A stretch of 64,000 nucleotides of DNA from Vibrio sp. SCSIO 43136 (GCF_023716565.1 NZ_CP071849.1:1612001-1676000), one strand, 5' to 3'. Positions 17,584 through 27,431 are shown, counted from the stretch's first letter. Numbers and translations: made by a program. The notes: a model not told the origin generated them from the letters alone.

Positions 17584-20081
17584 AACACCTCGCTTTGTAA
17601 GCTTGAGACTACCGGGCTTCTAACCAACTTCCACAGAGGTAAAATCGTGGCGAGCACAGCGGCGAATATGGTTGCCATCGCTATCGTGAATGCGTCTAAC
17701 CAACTCCACAAATAGTCCAGACTCCAGCCAAACGCTCGCAAGGTGATCATGTCCGTCAACACATAGCCGATCACCGCACCCAGCGGCAACGCAATCACCA
17801 AAGTAAACGCCAACAGCATAGTGATTTGTCCACACACCAGTGCCATTAGCTTGTTGCGACTCACGCCCAAAGCGTACAAACGCCCGACGGATGCTTTACG
17901 CGCATCCAGCAACATATAACAAGCACAAAACAATCCAATCACGGCCACCATCAAGGTGACCCCATTAAGCGCACTCGTCACAGCAAAAGTTTGCGAAAAA
18001 ATCTCTAAGGCAATGGTTTTGATTTTTGCTTGGTCATAAAGCTGACTTGAGTGGAGTTCAAAATGGGTTTGAAGCTGCTGATACACCTGCGTTTGGTCGG
18101 CATTCACTTTCATCCCTAGACTGGACGGTACATCAGTAAAACCTAAGCTTTGCCATAAGCTAGGGGCGATTAACATTTCACCATTCGGCGAGCCATAATC
18201 GTAGAATATCGCTCCTATCTTGATTGAATGTCCTTTAAGAGCATCGGTCTGAAGTGAGTCCGATAAGTTCAAGCCTAACTTGATTGCCATTGGCTCACTA
18301 ATTGCGGCTAGCTCTCCTTGATAAAAGCGAGGCCAAAAGTTATCTAGCTGGTGCTTAAACACCATGGTCTGTTCGAGTGTGATAGGGTCTTTGGTACCAA
18401 GCAAGGTTGGCAACCCTTGTACTTTTTCTTGTAAGTAATATTGGGTATAGACCTCTTCTACGCCATCAAAATTTGTCAGTGCTTGCATCACTTCCATCAT
18501 CTGCCCTTGAGCTGGGCTGATGTAGATATCAGCATGGAGACGCTGCTCCAGCCATTGCTTCAATGTATGTTCAAAACTGCCCACTAAAGTGTTCATGCCG
18601 ATATTGGCTGTCACTGCTAGCAGCAGCGCCATCATGGCAAGGCTAAGCGGTGCGATGAGCTCTCTTAACTCAGCAAAAAGATATTGGATAAGACCTGCTC
18701 GGCTCCGCCTCTCACACCAAAGTGCAAGCACTGTCAGCACCTTAGGCAAAAACAGCGGTACTGCGCATACTAAAACCCCAAGCCAAACCATAGTAATGCG
18801 AAAATGCGCACTGCTGATAAGCCCGATGGCAGCCACCACAGCGAACAGGCAACCTAAAACAAACAGTCGATTTTGATTAAGCACCTGCGGCCTAGCATAG
18901 AAACCACCATGAGATGAAAGCGGCTGATTGATTTGAGATTTGAAGAACTGCCAACAAGCCAATAACGTCGAAAGCAGCGTTAACACCAAGGCTTGAAACC
19001 ACCACTGCCACTCCCAACTGCCAGGTAACAATGTAGCGCCATAGAGCTGCTCTAGAGTCAATGCCACGGTTGGGTGCAACCAATGGCTTAATTGCATACC
19101 CAAGACAAACCCCAATGAGACGCCAATCAGGACCAATATCGCCAACTCGATCAGCAGTGCACTCATTAACCATTTAGCGCCGACACCCACTTGTTGTACT
19201 TGGACCAAAAGACGATTTCGCTTGAGCAAACTGTATTTGACCCCGTTATAGGCAATAAATAACCCAACCAAAAATGCCAATAGGCTCATTGCGGTTAGGT
19301 TAAGGTGAAAACTATCCGTAAGAGAGCCAAGATCGCTGCTTTGAGTATTGACACTCCACTGAGCACGACCATCGAGCAAATCTTCAATCTGAGCTTGGGA
19401 CTTGGCATCAAACACCGCGATGTAACTCAATTGACCAGGCTTATTCAGTAGTTGCTGAGCAAAGCCGATATCCATCAGTACTCGGCTGCCAAGTTGCCAA
19501 GCATCGGGCACAGCAACGATCTCCACTGGCATGCCATCTAATTCAAAGCCCTGCCGATGCTGGAGTGATTCATATTGTGAGCGGCTCATTAACACCAGTG
19601 CATCGCCCGAAAGCAGCTTTGCCAATGGTAGCTCAGCACTAAACAAAGCTGGAGAAGATTCTTGGTTTCCAGCGTTTGGGTTACTCTGGCGGTACTTGAT
19701 CTGAGACGTCACGGCAGCCACCAAATCACTGCCTTGTACAGACCAAGTTTGTCCTGTCTGATCTCGTACCCGCCCTTCCAACACCGCAAGCACTCCACTC
19801 ACTCCAGCCTGTCGAAGCGCAAAATAGACTGACTCTGGTAAATGACGCTGACCGGATGAAGGGATCACCAAAGCTGCCGCTTGAGCACTGAGCTGTTCGG
19901 CCGATTCACTATAGCTACGTTTGGCGTTGAGGTTTATCGCTTGCACAGCAACAAACAAAGTCACGGCTAAAACAATACCAATAAGGATCGAAGCCGCCTG
20001 AAGCGGTGCTTGACGATAGTGGCAAGCAAACAGCTTTAAGCTCAGCCAGATATGATGAAGGAAATGACTAGTCTGTCGCAT
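17580..20081 (-). CDS. FtsX-like ABC transporter permease (Att type)
   Basis: The 833-residue protein has an N-terminal membrane helix, a large periplasmic domain, and two FtsX cores (about 260-380 and 700-830), with further helices between them. This is the duplicated MacB/LolC-like layout of large Att-family permeases. The ATG at 20081 has GGTGGGA about 6 bases upstream, whereas a GTG at 20093 has no such site, so I use 20081. It overlaps the end of the ATPase gene by 14 bases. With the ATPase and the AttH-like lipoprotein it forms a three-gene export or lipoprotein-handling system of the inner membrane. The cargo is unknown. Confidence 0.88.
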   Translation of the reverse strand: MRQTSHFLHHIWLSLKLFACHYRQAPLQAASILIGIVLAVTLFVAVQAINLNAKRSYSESAEQLSAQAAALVIPSSGQRHLPESVYFALRQAGVSGVLAVLEGRVRDQTGQTWSVQGSDLVAAVTSQIKYRQSNPNAGNQESSPALFSAELPLAKLLSGDALVLMSRSQYESLQHRQGFELDGMPVEIVAVPDAWQLGSRVLMDIGFAQQLLNKPGQLSYIAVFDAKSQAQIEDLLDGRAQWSVNTQSSDLGSLTDSFHLNLTAMSLLAFLVGLFIAYNGVKYSLLKRNRLLVQVQQVGVGAKWLMSALLIELAILVLIGVSLGFVLGMQLSHWLHPTVALTLEQLYGATLLPGSWEWQWWFQALVLTLLSTLLACWQFFKSQINQPLSSHGGFYARPQVLNQNRLFVLGCLFAVVAAIGLISSAHFRITMVWLGVLVCAVPLFLPKVLTVLALWCERRSRAGLIQYLFAELRELIAPLSLAMMALLLAVTANIGMNTLVGSFEHTLKQWLEQRLHADIYISPAQGQMMEVMQALTNFDGVEEVYTQYYLQEKVQGLPTLLGTKDPITLEQTMVFKHQLDNFWPRFYQGELAAISEPMAIKLGLNLSDSLQTDALKGHSIKIGAIFYDYGSPNGEMLIAPSLWQSLGFTDVPSSLGMKVNADQTQVYQQLQTHFELHSSQLYDQAKIKTIALEIFSQTFAVTSALNGVTLMVAVIGLFCACYMLLDARKASVGRLYALGVSRNKLMALVCGQITMLLAFTLVIALPLGAVIGYVLTDMITLRAFGWSLDYLWSWLDAFTIAMATIFAAVLATILPLWKLVRSPVVSSLQSEVL

Positions 20082-20742
20082 GCAACTTCCCACCGACCAG
20101 TTGGTAATGTGCTTGCATAAACGCAGCGCAATCAGGGCTATGCGTCACCAGAAGCACCGACGTATTGCCTTGCTGCGCGATTTCTGTCAGTAGCTGCATG
20201 ACCTCTAGCCCTGCCTGCTCATCGAGGTTTCCTGTCGGTTCATCGGCGAGCAAAAGCTTGGGTTGGTGAGCAAGGGCTCGAGCAATTGCCACTCTTTGCT
20301 GCTGACCGCCAGACAAAGAGGCCACGTGGCGTTCAAGTAATGCACCAATGCCTAGAGCATCCACCAAATGATCGCACCAAGTGTCCCAATGGCATCGATT
20401 AAGATTGAGCGGAAATTCAATATTTTGGCGAACATTCAAAGGAGTGAGCAGATTAAACTGTTGAAAGACAACTCCTAGCTGCCCAAAGCGGAAGGAAGAC
20501 CACTCTTCGTCCCGCCAGTGATCAGTGTTACGGCCTAGCAGGGAGAGCGACCCAGAGGTTAAAGGCTCAAATCCTGCAACTAGGTTGAGTAAGGTACTTT
20601 TGCCACTGCCACTCGCACCAGTTAGAGCAATGGTCTCGCCACTATTGATAGAAAAGTCTAGGTTATTCAAAACAGTATGAGACTCTTTACCATCAACAAA
20701 GAGTTTATTCGCCTGAATTAATTGAACCAGTGGTGTATCCAT
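20068..20742 (-). CDS. ABC transporter ATP-binding protein (LolD/MacB-like, Att type)
   Basis: The 224-residue ATPase has Walker A GASGSGKSTLLN, the Q-loop VFQQFNLL, the signature LSGGQQQR, Walker B LLLADEPTGNLD and the switch His in LLVTHS. This is the MacB/LolD subfamily that drives mechanotransmission permeases of the FtsX type. It is the first gene of the operon with the 833-residue permease and the AttH-like lipoprotein. Short overlaps between all three indicate co-translation. Confidence 0.93.
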   Translation of the reverse strand: MDTPLVQLIQANKLFVDGKESHTVLNNLDFSINSGETIALTGASGSGKSTLLNLVAGFEPLTSGSLSLLGRNTDHWRDEEWSSFRFGQLGVVFQQFNLLTPLNVRQNIEFPLNLNRCHWDTWCDHLVDALGIGALLERHVASLSGGQQQRVAIARALAHQPKLLLADEPTGNLDEQAGLEVMQLLTEIAQQGNTSVLLVTHSPDCAAFMQAHYQLVGGKLHATD

Positions 20743-20942
20743 AGGTAAGCGCCTTTCGCCAGCAACAAGGTGTTACTAGAGTATACGTGTGGCACGAGAA
20801 AAAAGAGCTAACTCATTGAAAAGTGCGAATTGGGTCGAGTGCTTATGCTGTAAACGACACCGAAAATAGTTCAAAAATCGGTCAACACAGCCACACATTT
20901 GCCTTTACATACTAATTTATAAATCGTTACAAAAATACACAA

Positions 20943-20956
20943 GTGACAAAGATCAC
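20943..20956. promoter_or_regulatory. CRP-like site 1 upstream of mtlA
   Basis: GTGACAAAGATCAC matches the GTGA-N6-TCAC core of the CRP consensus exactly. PTS operons such as mtl are classical CRP targets. Confidence 0.6.
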
Positions 20957-21038
20957 GTTAGACACGAAGTCGACACTCGCACAAAACGTGATATTGATCT
21001 GTCCGAGCATTTATTTCGACTTCAAAAAGAAACCAAGA

Positions 21039-21052
21039 GTGATTTGAGTCAC
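21039..21052. promoter_or_regulatory. CRP-like site 2 upstream of mtlA
   Basis: GTGATTTGAGTCAC matches the GTGA-N6-TCAC core exactly and is followed by A, as in the full consensus. It lies about 70 bases before the TTGACA hexamer at 21108. Confidence 0.6.
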
Positions 21053-21338
21053 AATTAATTTTTAAAATAGTTTTGTAAAAAGCAGATGCAGATCAACAAG
21101 AATAGATTTGACAAATTCCGGATTGGCGTTCCGTAATTTAATTACAGTGTCAAAATGATAGAAGGGTCACTTAAAAAGTGCTTGTACGCCCCAAATAACA
21201 GGACTGAGGTCACGAAAAACCCGTTATCAGTTCGCAATTGAAAAGCTGTGGTAAATTGATTGTGTCTTAAGCAACCAGACGGTTTTGGCGAACCGTTACT
21301 ACTACACTATTCAACAGAACATCAAACGGGGTACTAAC

Positions 21339-23300
21339 ATGATATCACCAGATGCTAAGATCAAGATACAAAATTTTGGTCGCTTCCTATCCAATATGGT
21401 TATGCCGAATATCGGCGCCTTCATTGCGTGGGGTTTCATCACTGCGCTTTTCATTCCAACCGGGTGGCTACCTAACGAAACACTAGCCTCTATGGTTGGT
21501 CCTATGATCACCTACTTACTTCCGCTACTTATCGGTTACACCGGTGGTAAATTGGTCGGTGGTGACCGTGGTGCGGTCGTGGGTGCTATCACTACCATGG
21601 GTGTTATTGTCGGTACAGACATCCCAATGTTTATGGGTGCCATGATTGTTGGTCCTATGGGCGGTTGGGCAATCAAAAAATTCGACAACTACGTTGATGG
21701 TAAAGTCAAAAGCGGCTTCGAGATGTTGGTTAACAACTTCTCAGCAGGCATCATCGGCATGGTGTGTGCAATTCTAGCGTTCTTCCTGATCGGTCCATTT
21801 GTTAAAGTACTTTCTGGCGGTCTTGCGGCGGGCGTTAACTTCTTGGTCGATGCACACCTTCTTCCTCTGACTTCTATTTTTGTCGAGCCTGCGAAGATCC
21901 TATTCCTAAACAATGCGATCAACCACGGTATCTTCTCACCACTAGGTATTCAGCAATCAACAGAGCTTGGTCAATCGATTTTCTTCCTAATCGAAGCGAA
22001 CCCAGGTCCGGGTCTAGGTATCTTGCTAGCTTACATGGTGTTTGGTAAAGGTACTGCTCGTCAGACTGCCGGTGGTGCGACTATCATCCACTTCTTCGGT
22101 GGTATTCACGAGATTTACTTCCCATACATCCTAATGAACCCTCGTCTTATCCTTGCAGCTATCGCAGGTGGTATGACAGGTGTGTTTGTACTAACCGTAT
22201 TTGATGCAGGTCTTGTTTCTCCAGCGTCTCCTGGTTCTATCTTTGCCGTACTACTGATGACTCAAAAAGCGTCTATCGTAGGTGTTCTAGCATCGATTGC
22301 AGCGTCAGCGACCGTTTCTTTCGCAGTGGCTTCTCTACTGATGAAAACTCAGAACTCAACTGAAGAAGATGGTGATGGCTCAGCGCTTGAAAAAGCCACA
22401 TCACAAATGAAAGACATGAAATCAGGCGGTAAAAACGATGCTGTTGTTGCTAGCCAGAACAAAGGCGACGTTAACCTAGCCACTGTTGGCAGCATTATCG
22501 TAGCTTGTGATGCAGGTATGGGCTCTAGTGCAATGGGCGCTAGCATGCTGCGCAAGAAAGTGCAGGACGCAGGTCTTAAAATCAACGTCACTAACCTTGC
22601 TATCAACAGCCTACCAGAGAACGCTGACATCGTGATTACGCATAAAGATTTGACTGACCGTGCACGTACACACGCTCCAAATGCACACCACATCTCACTG
22701 ACGAACTTCCTAGACAGTGAAATGTACAACACCCTAGTCACTAAACTGCTTGCGGCGCAAAACCAAACCGCAGCGAACGAAGACCAACTCACTCCACAGG
22801 TAAAAGTATCTGTAGTGGCTGCAAACGACGATAGTTTTGAGCAGCAGCAAGCTCCAGTATTCAAAATCCAACGAGAAAATATTCACCTTGGCCTAAAGGC
22901 TACGGACAAACAAGAAGCAATTCGTTTTGCAGGCAACAAACTGGTCGAGCTTGGTTACGCAGAACCTGAGTATGTAGATGCAATGTTTGCTCGTGAAGAG
23001 CTAGTTCCAACCTACCTTGGTGAGTCAATTGCAGTACCACATGGCACGGTAGAAGCGAAAGACCGCGTCAAGAAAACCGGCATTGTCATCTGCCAATACC
23101 CGTCTGGTATTCAGTTTACTGAAGACGAAGACGACGTAGCAAAATTGGTGATTGGCATTGCAGCGAAAAACGATGAACACATTCAAGTTATCACCACCAT
23201 TACCAATGCACTGGATGATCCAGAGGCGATTGAAACGCTAACCAGCACCAATGATGTCGAGACCATTCTAAACATCTTGGGCAACCAACAAGCGGCTTAA
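21339..23300 (+). CDS. mtlA: PTS mannitol transporter subunit IICBA
   Basis: MtlA imports D-mannitol through the inner membrane and phosphorylates it to mannitol 1-phosphate with PEP as donor via HPr. The 653-residue protein from the ATG at 21339 (MISPDAKIKIQNFGRF) matches the E. coli N-terminus. An ACGGGG site precedes this ATG, so an earlier in-frame start at 21285 is not needed. The IIC membrane domain spans about 1-345 (GGIHEIYFPYVL-type loop present). IIB follows with VACDAGMGSS (active Cys about 390). IIA ends the protein with IAVPHGT (active His about 567). A linker rich in Lys, Ser and Asp separates IIC and IIB. First gene of mtlADR. Confidence 0.97.
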   Translation: MISPDAKIKIQNFGRFLSNMVMPNIGAFIAWGFITALFIPTGWLPNETLASMVGPMITYLLPLLIGYTGGKLVGGDRGAVVGAITTMGVIVGTDIPMFMGAMIVGPMGGWAIKKFDNYVDGKVKSGFEMLVNNFSAGIIGMVCAILAFFLIGPFVKVLSGGLAAGVNFLVDAHLLPLTSIFVEPAKILFLNNAINHGIFSPLGIQQSTELGQSIFFLIEANPGPGLGILLAYMVFGKGTARQTAGGATIIHFFGGIHEIYFPYILMNPRLILAAIAGGMTGVFVLTVFDAGLVSPASPGSIFAVLLMTQKASIVGVLASIAASATVSFAVASLLMKTQNSTEEDGDGSALEKATSQMKDMKSGGKNDAVVASQNKGDVNLATVGSIIVACDAGMGSSAMGASMLRKKVQDAGLKINVTNLAINSLPENADIVITHKDLTDRARTHAPNAHHISLTNFLDSEMYNTLVTKLLAAQNQTAANEDQLTPQVKVSVVAANDDSFEQQQAPVFKIQRENIHLGLKATDKQEAIRFAGNKLVELGYAEPEYVDAMFAREELVPTYLGESIAVPHGTVEAKDRVKKTGIVICQYPSGIQFTEDEDDVAKLVIGIAAKNDEHIQVITTITNALDDPEAIETLTSTNDVETILNILGNQQAA

Positions 23301-23331
23301 TCACGCCATCAAATTTGCTCCTGAGCAAATA

Positions 23332-23365
23332 GAGGTCAGCTGTCACCCCCGATACAGTTGACCTC
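23332..23365 (+). other. Intercistronic hairpin mtlA-mtlD
   Basis: GAGGTCAGCTGT and ACAGTTGACCTC form a 12-bp stem with one G-U or mismatch pair and a 10-base loop, with no good T-run after it. It could stabilise the mtlA mRNA end or lower mtlD expression. Confidence 0.5.
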
Positions 23366-23414
23366 ATTCTAGATTCATTTAGTCATCATTTTTAGACATT
23401 GGTAGGTAATAGTT

Positions 23415-24563
23415 ATGAAAAACGCAGTTCATTTTGGCGCTGGCAATATTGGTCGCGGCTTCATCGGTAAACTGTTGGCAGATGCCGACGTTGAGGTCAC
23501 ATTCGCAGATGTTGATGCACCGCTCGTCGACCAGCTAAGCCATAAACAAGAGTACAAAGTTAAAGTAGTTGGCACTGAATGCCATATCGATACCGTTAAC
23601 CACGTTACGGCTGTGAACTCGGCCAGCGAAGACGTTATCGACCGTATCGTAAAAACCGACATGGTCACTACAGCTGTTGGGCCAAACGTACTTGATATCA
23701 TTGCTAAAACCATTGCAACTGGCATCACCAAGCGCTTTGAAGCGGGCAATAATGCGCCACTGAATATCATTGCCTGTGAAAACATGGTTCGAGGCACAAC
23801 TCACCTAAAAGGTGAGGTATACAAACATCTTGATGAGTCTTTACACCAAAAGACTGACGAGCTAGTAGGTTTTGTTGATTCAGCAGTAGACCGCATCGTG
23901 CCACCAGCAGAAGCGGCGAACGATGACCCACTAGAAGTCACCGTTGAAAGCTTTAGCGAGTGGATTGTTGATGAACAGCAATTCAAAGGCGAGATCCCTG
24001 AAATTGAAGGGATGGAGAAAACCAACAACCTAATGGCGTTTGTAGAGCGCAAGTTGTTCACCCTGAATACGGGTCACTGCATCACCGCTTACTTGGGTTG
24101 CTTGAAAGGCCACCGCACTATTCGTGAAGCGATAGAAGACCCAGCCATCCAAGCCGAAGTAAAACAGGCAATGATGGAGAGCGGAGAAGTATTGATCCGA
24201 CGCTACGGATTCGACCGAGACATGCACAACGCATACATCGAGAAAATCCTAGGCCGATTTGCTAACCCATTCCTAGTGGATGAAGTTGACCGTGTTGGCC
24301 GTCAGCCACTTCGCAAATTGGGCGCAAACGATAGATTAGTGAAGCCATTACTCGGTACAATCGAATATGGCACTGAAAACAAAACACTTTTGAAAGGCAT
24401 TGCCGCCGCATTGAAATACACCAGCGATAGTGACCCACAAGCAGTCGAACTGCAAAAATCGCTTGCCGATGTTGGCGTGAAGAAGACCCTAGCCACCTAT
24501 ACAGGGCTGGCTGAAGATAGTGTAGAAGTGGCTCAGATTGAGACACTTTATTACCTACTTTGA
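23415..24563 (+). CDS. mtlD: Mannitol-1-phosphate 5-dehydrogenase
   Basis: MtlD oxidises mannitol 1-phosphate to fructose 6-phosphate with NAD. The 382 residues equal the E. coli length. The N-terminus [16 protein letters not shown] is the NAD-binding motif. [11 protein letters not shown] and the catalytic region [15 protein letters not shown] agree with the polyol-specific long-chain dehydrogenase family. It lies 114 bases after mtlA, with a hairpin between, and is followed by another hairpin before mtlR. Confidence 0.97.
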   Translation: MKNAVHFGAGNIGRGFIGKLLADADVEVTFADVDAPLVDQLSHKQEYKVKVVGTECHIDTVNHVTAVNSASEDVIDRIVKTDMVTTAVGPNVLDIIAKTIATGITKRFEAGNNAPLNIIACENMVRGTTHLKGEVYKHLDESLHQKTDELVGFVDSAVDRIVPPAEAANDDPLEVTVESFSEWIVDEQQFKGEIPEIEGMEKTNNLMAFVERKLFTLNTGHCITAYLGCLKGHRTIREAIEDPAIQAEVKQAMMESGEVLIRRYGFDRDMHNAYIEKILGRFANPFLVDEVDRVGRQPLRKLGANDRLVKPLLGTIEYGTENKTLLKGIAAALKYTSDSDPQAVELQKSLADVGVKKTLATYTGLAEDSVEVAQIETLYYLL

Positions 24564-24570
24564 TAGACCT

Positions 24571-24595
24571 AGGGGAGCTTAGCTCCCCTCTTATA
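24571..24595 (+). terminator. Hairpin terminator/attenuator between mtlD and mtlR
   Basis: AGGGGAGCT (24571-24579) and AGCTCCCCT (24581-24589) form a G+C-rich stem followed by CTTATAATT. The weak T-run suggests partial read-through to mtlR. Confidence 0.6.
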
Positions 24596-24617
24596 ATTAT
24601 TAATACGTGTTCAGTTT

Positions 24618-25148
24618 ATGGCAGATAACATTAACGAAACCCAGATAATTGAGAGATTAAACAGCGCACCATCAGTACGTGGTTTTTTCATCGCATCTGT
24701 CGACGTGTTTAACGACGCAATCGATGGATTGGTGCAAAGGATCTTCCGTAAAGATGATTTCGCCGTGCAATCCGTTGTAGGCCCGCTTTTGCATGACTCA
24801 GGGCCACTGGGAGATTTATCAGTACGTTTGAAGTTGCTGTATGGATTAGGCGTTTTGCCCGATGATATCTATCACGATATCGAAGACATCATCAAACTCA
24901 AACACCACTTAAATAGTGACGTAGAAGAGTACGCATTCACCGATCCAAACGTGCTCACTCCAATCAAAAAACTGAATTTAGTCAAGAAGATGGGCATGGT
25001 GCAGCTAGAGGTCGCCGAGCCTGATGACGACATCGATTTAGAGTTCTACCAACTGCAACTGCAACGTCAGCAGCAGATCATCAAATCAGGGTTATCTCTC
25101 GCCATCGTTGAGATTTGCAACGAGCTGGGCAAAGAGAGCCCATTCTAA
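24618..25148 (+). CDS. mtlR: Mannitol operon repressor
   Basis: The 176-residue protein belongs to the MtlR/MltR family: NSAPSVRGFFIASVDVFNDAIDGLVQRIF at the start and LLHDSGPLGDLSVRLKLLYGLGVL in the middle are diagnostic. Despite the name it lacks an obvious helix-turn-helix; E. coli MtlR lowers mtl expression by an incompletely known mechanism. Position after mtlD is the conserved enterobacterial and Vibrio order. It may be read through from mtlD across the weak terminator. Confidence 0.95.
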   Translation: MADNINETQIIERLNSAPSVRGFFIASVDVFNDAIDGLVQRIFRKDDFAVQSVVGPLLHDSGPLGDLSVRLKLLYGLGVLPDDIYHDIEDIIKLKHHLNSDVEEYAFTDPNVLTPIKKLNLVKKMGMVQLEVAEPDDDIDLEFYQLQLQRQQQIIKSGLSLAIVEICNELGKESPF

Positions 25149-25193
25149 TTCCCACACGCCCATGGATTGGGCACCAACAAGAGCCTGTAACCT

Positions 25194-25838
25194 ATGTTGA
25201 AAGCCGTACTTTTCGATATGGATGGCCTGATCTTTGATACCGAGTCCATCTATAAGCTCAGTTGGCAACACGCCGCCGCCGAGCAAAACCTCAACTTAAC
25301 CGATACTTTTTATCAGCAGTTTATTGGCGTGAAAGATGCGGAGTGCGAACAAATGCTTGCACAGCACTTTCATCCCAACATCGACATGGCAAAATTCACC
25401 GCTGAACGAGACCGCCATTTCCACCAACAACGTCAACAAGGCATTGCCTTAAAACCGGGGTTTACCCAGTTACTCAATGCAATTAAAGCCAAAGGTTTAG
25501 CAACCGCCATCATCACCTCATCTAAGCGAGACGATGTAGAACACAACTTTGCCAATACGCCCTACTTAAGCCAATTTGACCTATTGATCACCGCTGAAGA
25601 TGTAGAGCATGGTAAACCCGCACCCGATGGATACTTACTGGCTTGCAAGCATCTCGGACTTCCTGCAGACCACTGTCTAGTGCTTGAAGATTCGAACAAC
25701 GGTGTTAAAGCGGGTCACGCCGCTGGTTGCCATGTCATCATGGTGCCCGATTTACTTCCGCCACTACCAGAAATAGGACACAAAACGACAGTCTGTGACT
25801 CGTTAAAAGACGTGATCGATTGGCTAGATAGACTCTAA
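25194..25838 (+). CDS. HAD-superfamily sugar-phosphatase/phosphoglucomutase-like hydrolase
   Basis: The 214-residue product carries the HAD motifs: motif I FDMDGLIFDTE (nucleophile and acid/base Asp pair), motif II AIITSSKRDDV, and motifs III-IV GKPAPDGYLLACKHLG...CLVLEDSNNGVKAG. The cap is the alpha-helical subclass I type between motifs I and II. Such enzymes act on sugar phosphates (YniC and YqaB type) or as beta-phosphoglucomutases. The absence of a neighbouring disaccharide phosphorylase makes phosphatase more likely. It follows mtlR by 45 bases. Confidence 0.9.
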   Translation: MLKAVLFDMDGLIFDTESIYKLSWQHAAAEQNLNLTDTFYQQFIGVKDAECEQMLAQHFHPNIDMAKFTAERDRHFHQQRQQGIALKPGFTQLLNAIKAKGLATAIITSSKRDDVEHNFANTPYLSQFDLLITAEDVEHGKPAPDGYLLACKHLGLPADHCLVLEDSNNGVKAGHAAGCHVIMVPDLLPPLPEIGHKTTVCDSLKDVIDWLDRL

Positions 25839-25920
25839 ATCAGCCAAGGGATTACCAGAATTAAGTCCACTCAGTTATCATTTAAGCTTGCACTCACCGA
25901 AACAACTTTGGATATCAGGG

Positions 25921-26802
25921 ATGAAAAGAGTATTTGATGATCTGAGCGTGTTTTGCGCCGTTGTCGAGAAAGGTAGTCTCAAGCAAGCTTCATTGCATCT
26001 AGGCATCCCTCACAGTACCGTCAGCAGACGTCTTGATGCGTTGGAGCAAACTCTGTAATTGCATCTGCTGCATCGCACCACCCGTGAAGTCAAAGTCACT
26101 CACCGTGGCATGCAATTATATAAAGACTGTGCTCCGCTGTTAGGCTCGCTGAGTGATTCAGTTGACGCCGCTATCGATGAGGAAGTGCGATTTAAAGGCA
26201 CACTTTCCGTCTCAATGCCGGTGCGTGCAGGCCTCGATTTTCTTGGTCACTGGTTAATTGATTTTGCTTCTCAGCATGAGGAGCTACAACTTGAACTCTC
26301 TCTATCCAACGTCAAGCTTAACTTAGTCCAAGAAAATGTTGATCTCGCCTTTCGTGTCGGCCCACTGGTCGACTCCTCCGCCATTGCGCTACGTTTGTGG
26401 GATATACCCTATGCGCTGTGCGCAACCCAAGCGTTTATCGATGCTCATCAACTTAACTCATTAAACCTAAGTTTCGAAAAGCTCTCCACACTGCCAGCCG
26501 TGGTCTCGTTGCCTGCTAGCCAATGGCTATACCAAGACGAGCAAAACAAAGACATCACCTTTGAGCCGCAGCCAAGTTTGGTCGTCGATGATTTGGAACT
26601 GGCATATCACGCCGTTAAAAGCGGCAAGTTTATTGGCATGCTGCCCACCGAGCTCATAAAAGACCCAGAAGTCGCAATGCTAACAGTCCCGAACCACCAG
26701 CCCGTCACTCGCACCATGTTTGCGTATTATATGGGAAGACGACACTCAATAAGCCAGATCCGACATATTGTTGAGTATATTCGTGAGAGGAATGCAGGTT
26801 AG
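25921..26802 (+). pseudogene. LysR-family regulator interrupted by a nonsense codon
   Basis: From the ATG at 25921 a LysR helix-turn-helix reads MKRVFDDLSVFCAVVEKGSL, then ASLHLGIPHSTVSRRLDALE, then stops at TAA 26056-26058 after QTL. The same frame continues at once with LHLLHRTTREVKVTHRG, the normal LysR sequence, through a substrate-binding domain to 26802. Reading through gives 293 residues, a standard LysR length. The family usually has a residue such as Gln here, so a single C-to-T change (CAA to TAA) would explain the stop. A TTG at 26059 could start a 247-residue protein lacking the DNA-binding helix, unlikely to regulate. The type resembles the CrgA/AaeR group. Confidence 0.85.
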
Positions 26803-27083
26803 GAAAGCGCCTTAATTACCGCTTGAGGATCTTTAGCTAGGACATTAAGTAAGACTAGAGCTGGGCCTCGCGGCGTTCTATCACCACGCTCCCAGTGACG
26901 AAGCGTACCTAAACTTATACCAAAAGTTGAAGCAAATTCTGCTTGTGTCATTGCCACGTTCTTGCGGACAGCCTTTACATCTACAGGTGCAAACTTATGA
27001 ACTGTTGCACCTTTAGTTTCACCTTCTGCAAACTCAATAGCTTCTAATAGCCCCTGTTGAATACTTTCGAATGCACTAGTCAT
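26799..27083 (-). CDS. higA: HigA-like antitoxin, helix-turn-helix
   Basis: The 94-residue protein has an Xre-type helix-turn-helix at about 40-80 (MTQAEFASTFGISLGTLRHWERGDRTPRG split across the turn) and the HigA/NadS-type N-terminus EAIEFAEGE. It should neutralise a HigB/RelE-type mRNA interferase and repress its own operon. Its ATG at 27083 overlaps the stop of the upstream toxin frame (ATGA), the usual reversed toxin-antitoxin order for HigBA. The toxin gene is broken, so this is an orphan antitoxin. The end overlaps the LysR pseudogene end by 4 bases on the other strand. Confidence 0.85.
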   Translation of the reverse strand: MTSAFESIQQGLLEAIEFAEGETKGATVHKFAPVDVKAVRKNVAMTQAEFASTFGISLGTLRHWERGDRTPRGPALVLLNVLAKDPQAVIKALS

Positions 27084-27420
27084 GATTGCCCCCTACAGTG
27101 ATCAACAAGCATTGTTGTCAACTTACTCAAAATATTACATTCCGCTTTAGTCAAATTCGCCTTTTCATTTTTACCGAAAAGAGAAAGCATGAACAAAGGA
27201 ATATCATCACTGTGTTAATAATAAATGATTCTAACACCACCACTTTTGCCACTACCATCCTTTGCCCATCTCAGCTTTCGAACGCCTCCTGTACCTTGCA
27301 TCAATACCCCCCTGATTTGGGGTGTTCTGCTAGATAAGTAATGATCTGCTTATTCTCCTCATCAGAAAGAAGCTTCTCTACTCGCTTTTTATATTCCGGC
27401 AATTCGACGATTGTGTGCAT
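27080..27420 (-). pseudogene. higB: HigB/RelE-like toxin with frameshift and nonsense codon
   Basis: The ATG at 27420 starts MHTIVELPEYKKRVEKLLSD, a HigB-type toxin N-terminus, and stops early after HPKSGGY. Adding one G to a run of six G (C-run at 27307-27312 on the plus strand) restores LMQGTGGVRKLRWAKDGSG and then SGGVRIIYY, the RelE/HigB core. This frame then meets a TAA (near 27221) in place of the usual aromatic residue, and continues DIPLFMLSLFGKNEKANLT to a stop at 27080-27082. With one base added the length is 114 codons, normal for the family. Two separate lesions make it inactive. Confidence 0.82.
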
Positions 27421-27431
27421 GAGTAAAACTG

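Larger units (their letters stand above)
20743..21338. promoter_or_regulatory. Divergent control region and long mtlA leader
   Basis: 596 bases without a gene. Two CRP-like sites lie at 20943-20956 and 21039-21052, and a TTGACA hexamer at 21108-21113. The hairpin ACGGTT..AACCGT near 21278-21296 lies in the leader. In V. cholerae the mtlA leader is opposed by the antisense small RNA MtlS. Conservation here is possible, but I could not place its promoter or terminator. Confidence 0.5.

Noticed and set aside
21108..21139. Sigma-70 promoter TTGACA/TAATTT for mtlA
   Set aside because: The spacing between the hexamers is 20 bases, too long for a confident call, so it is only mentioned in the leader entry.
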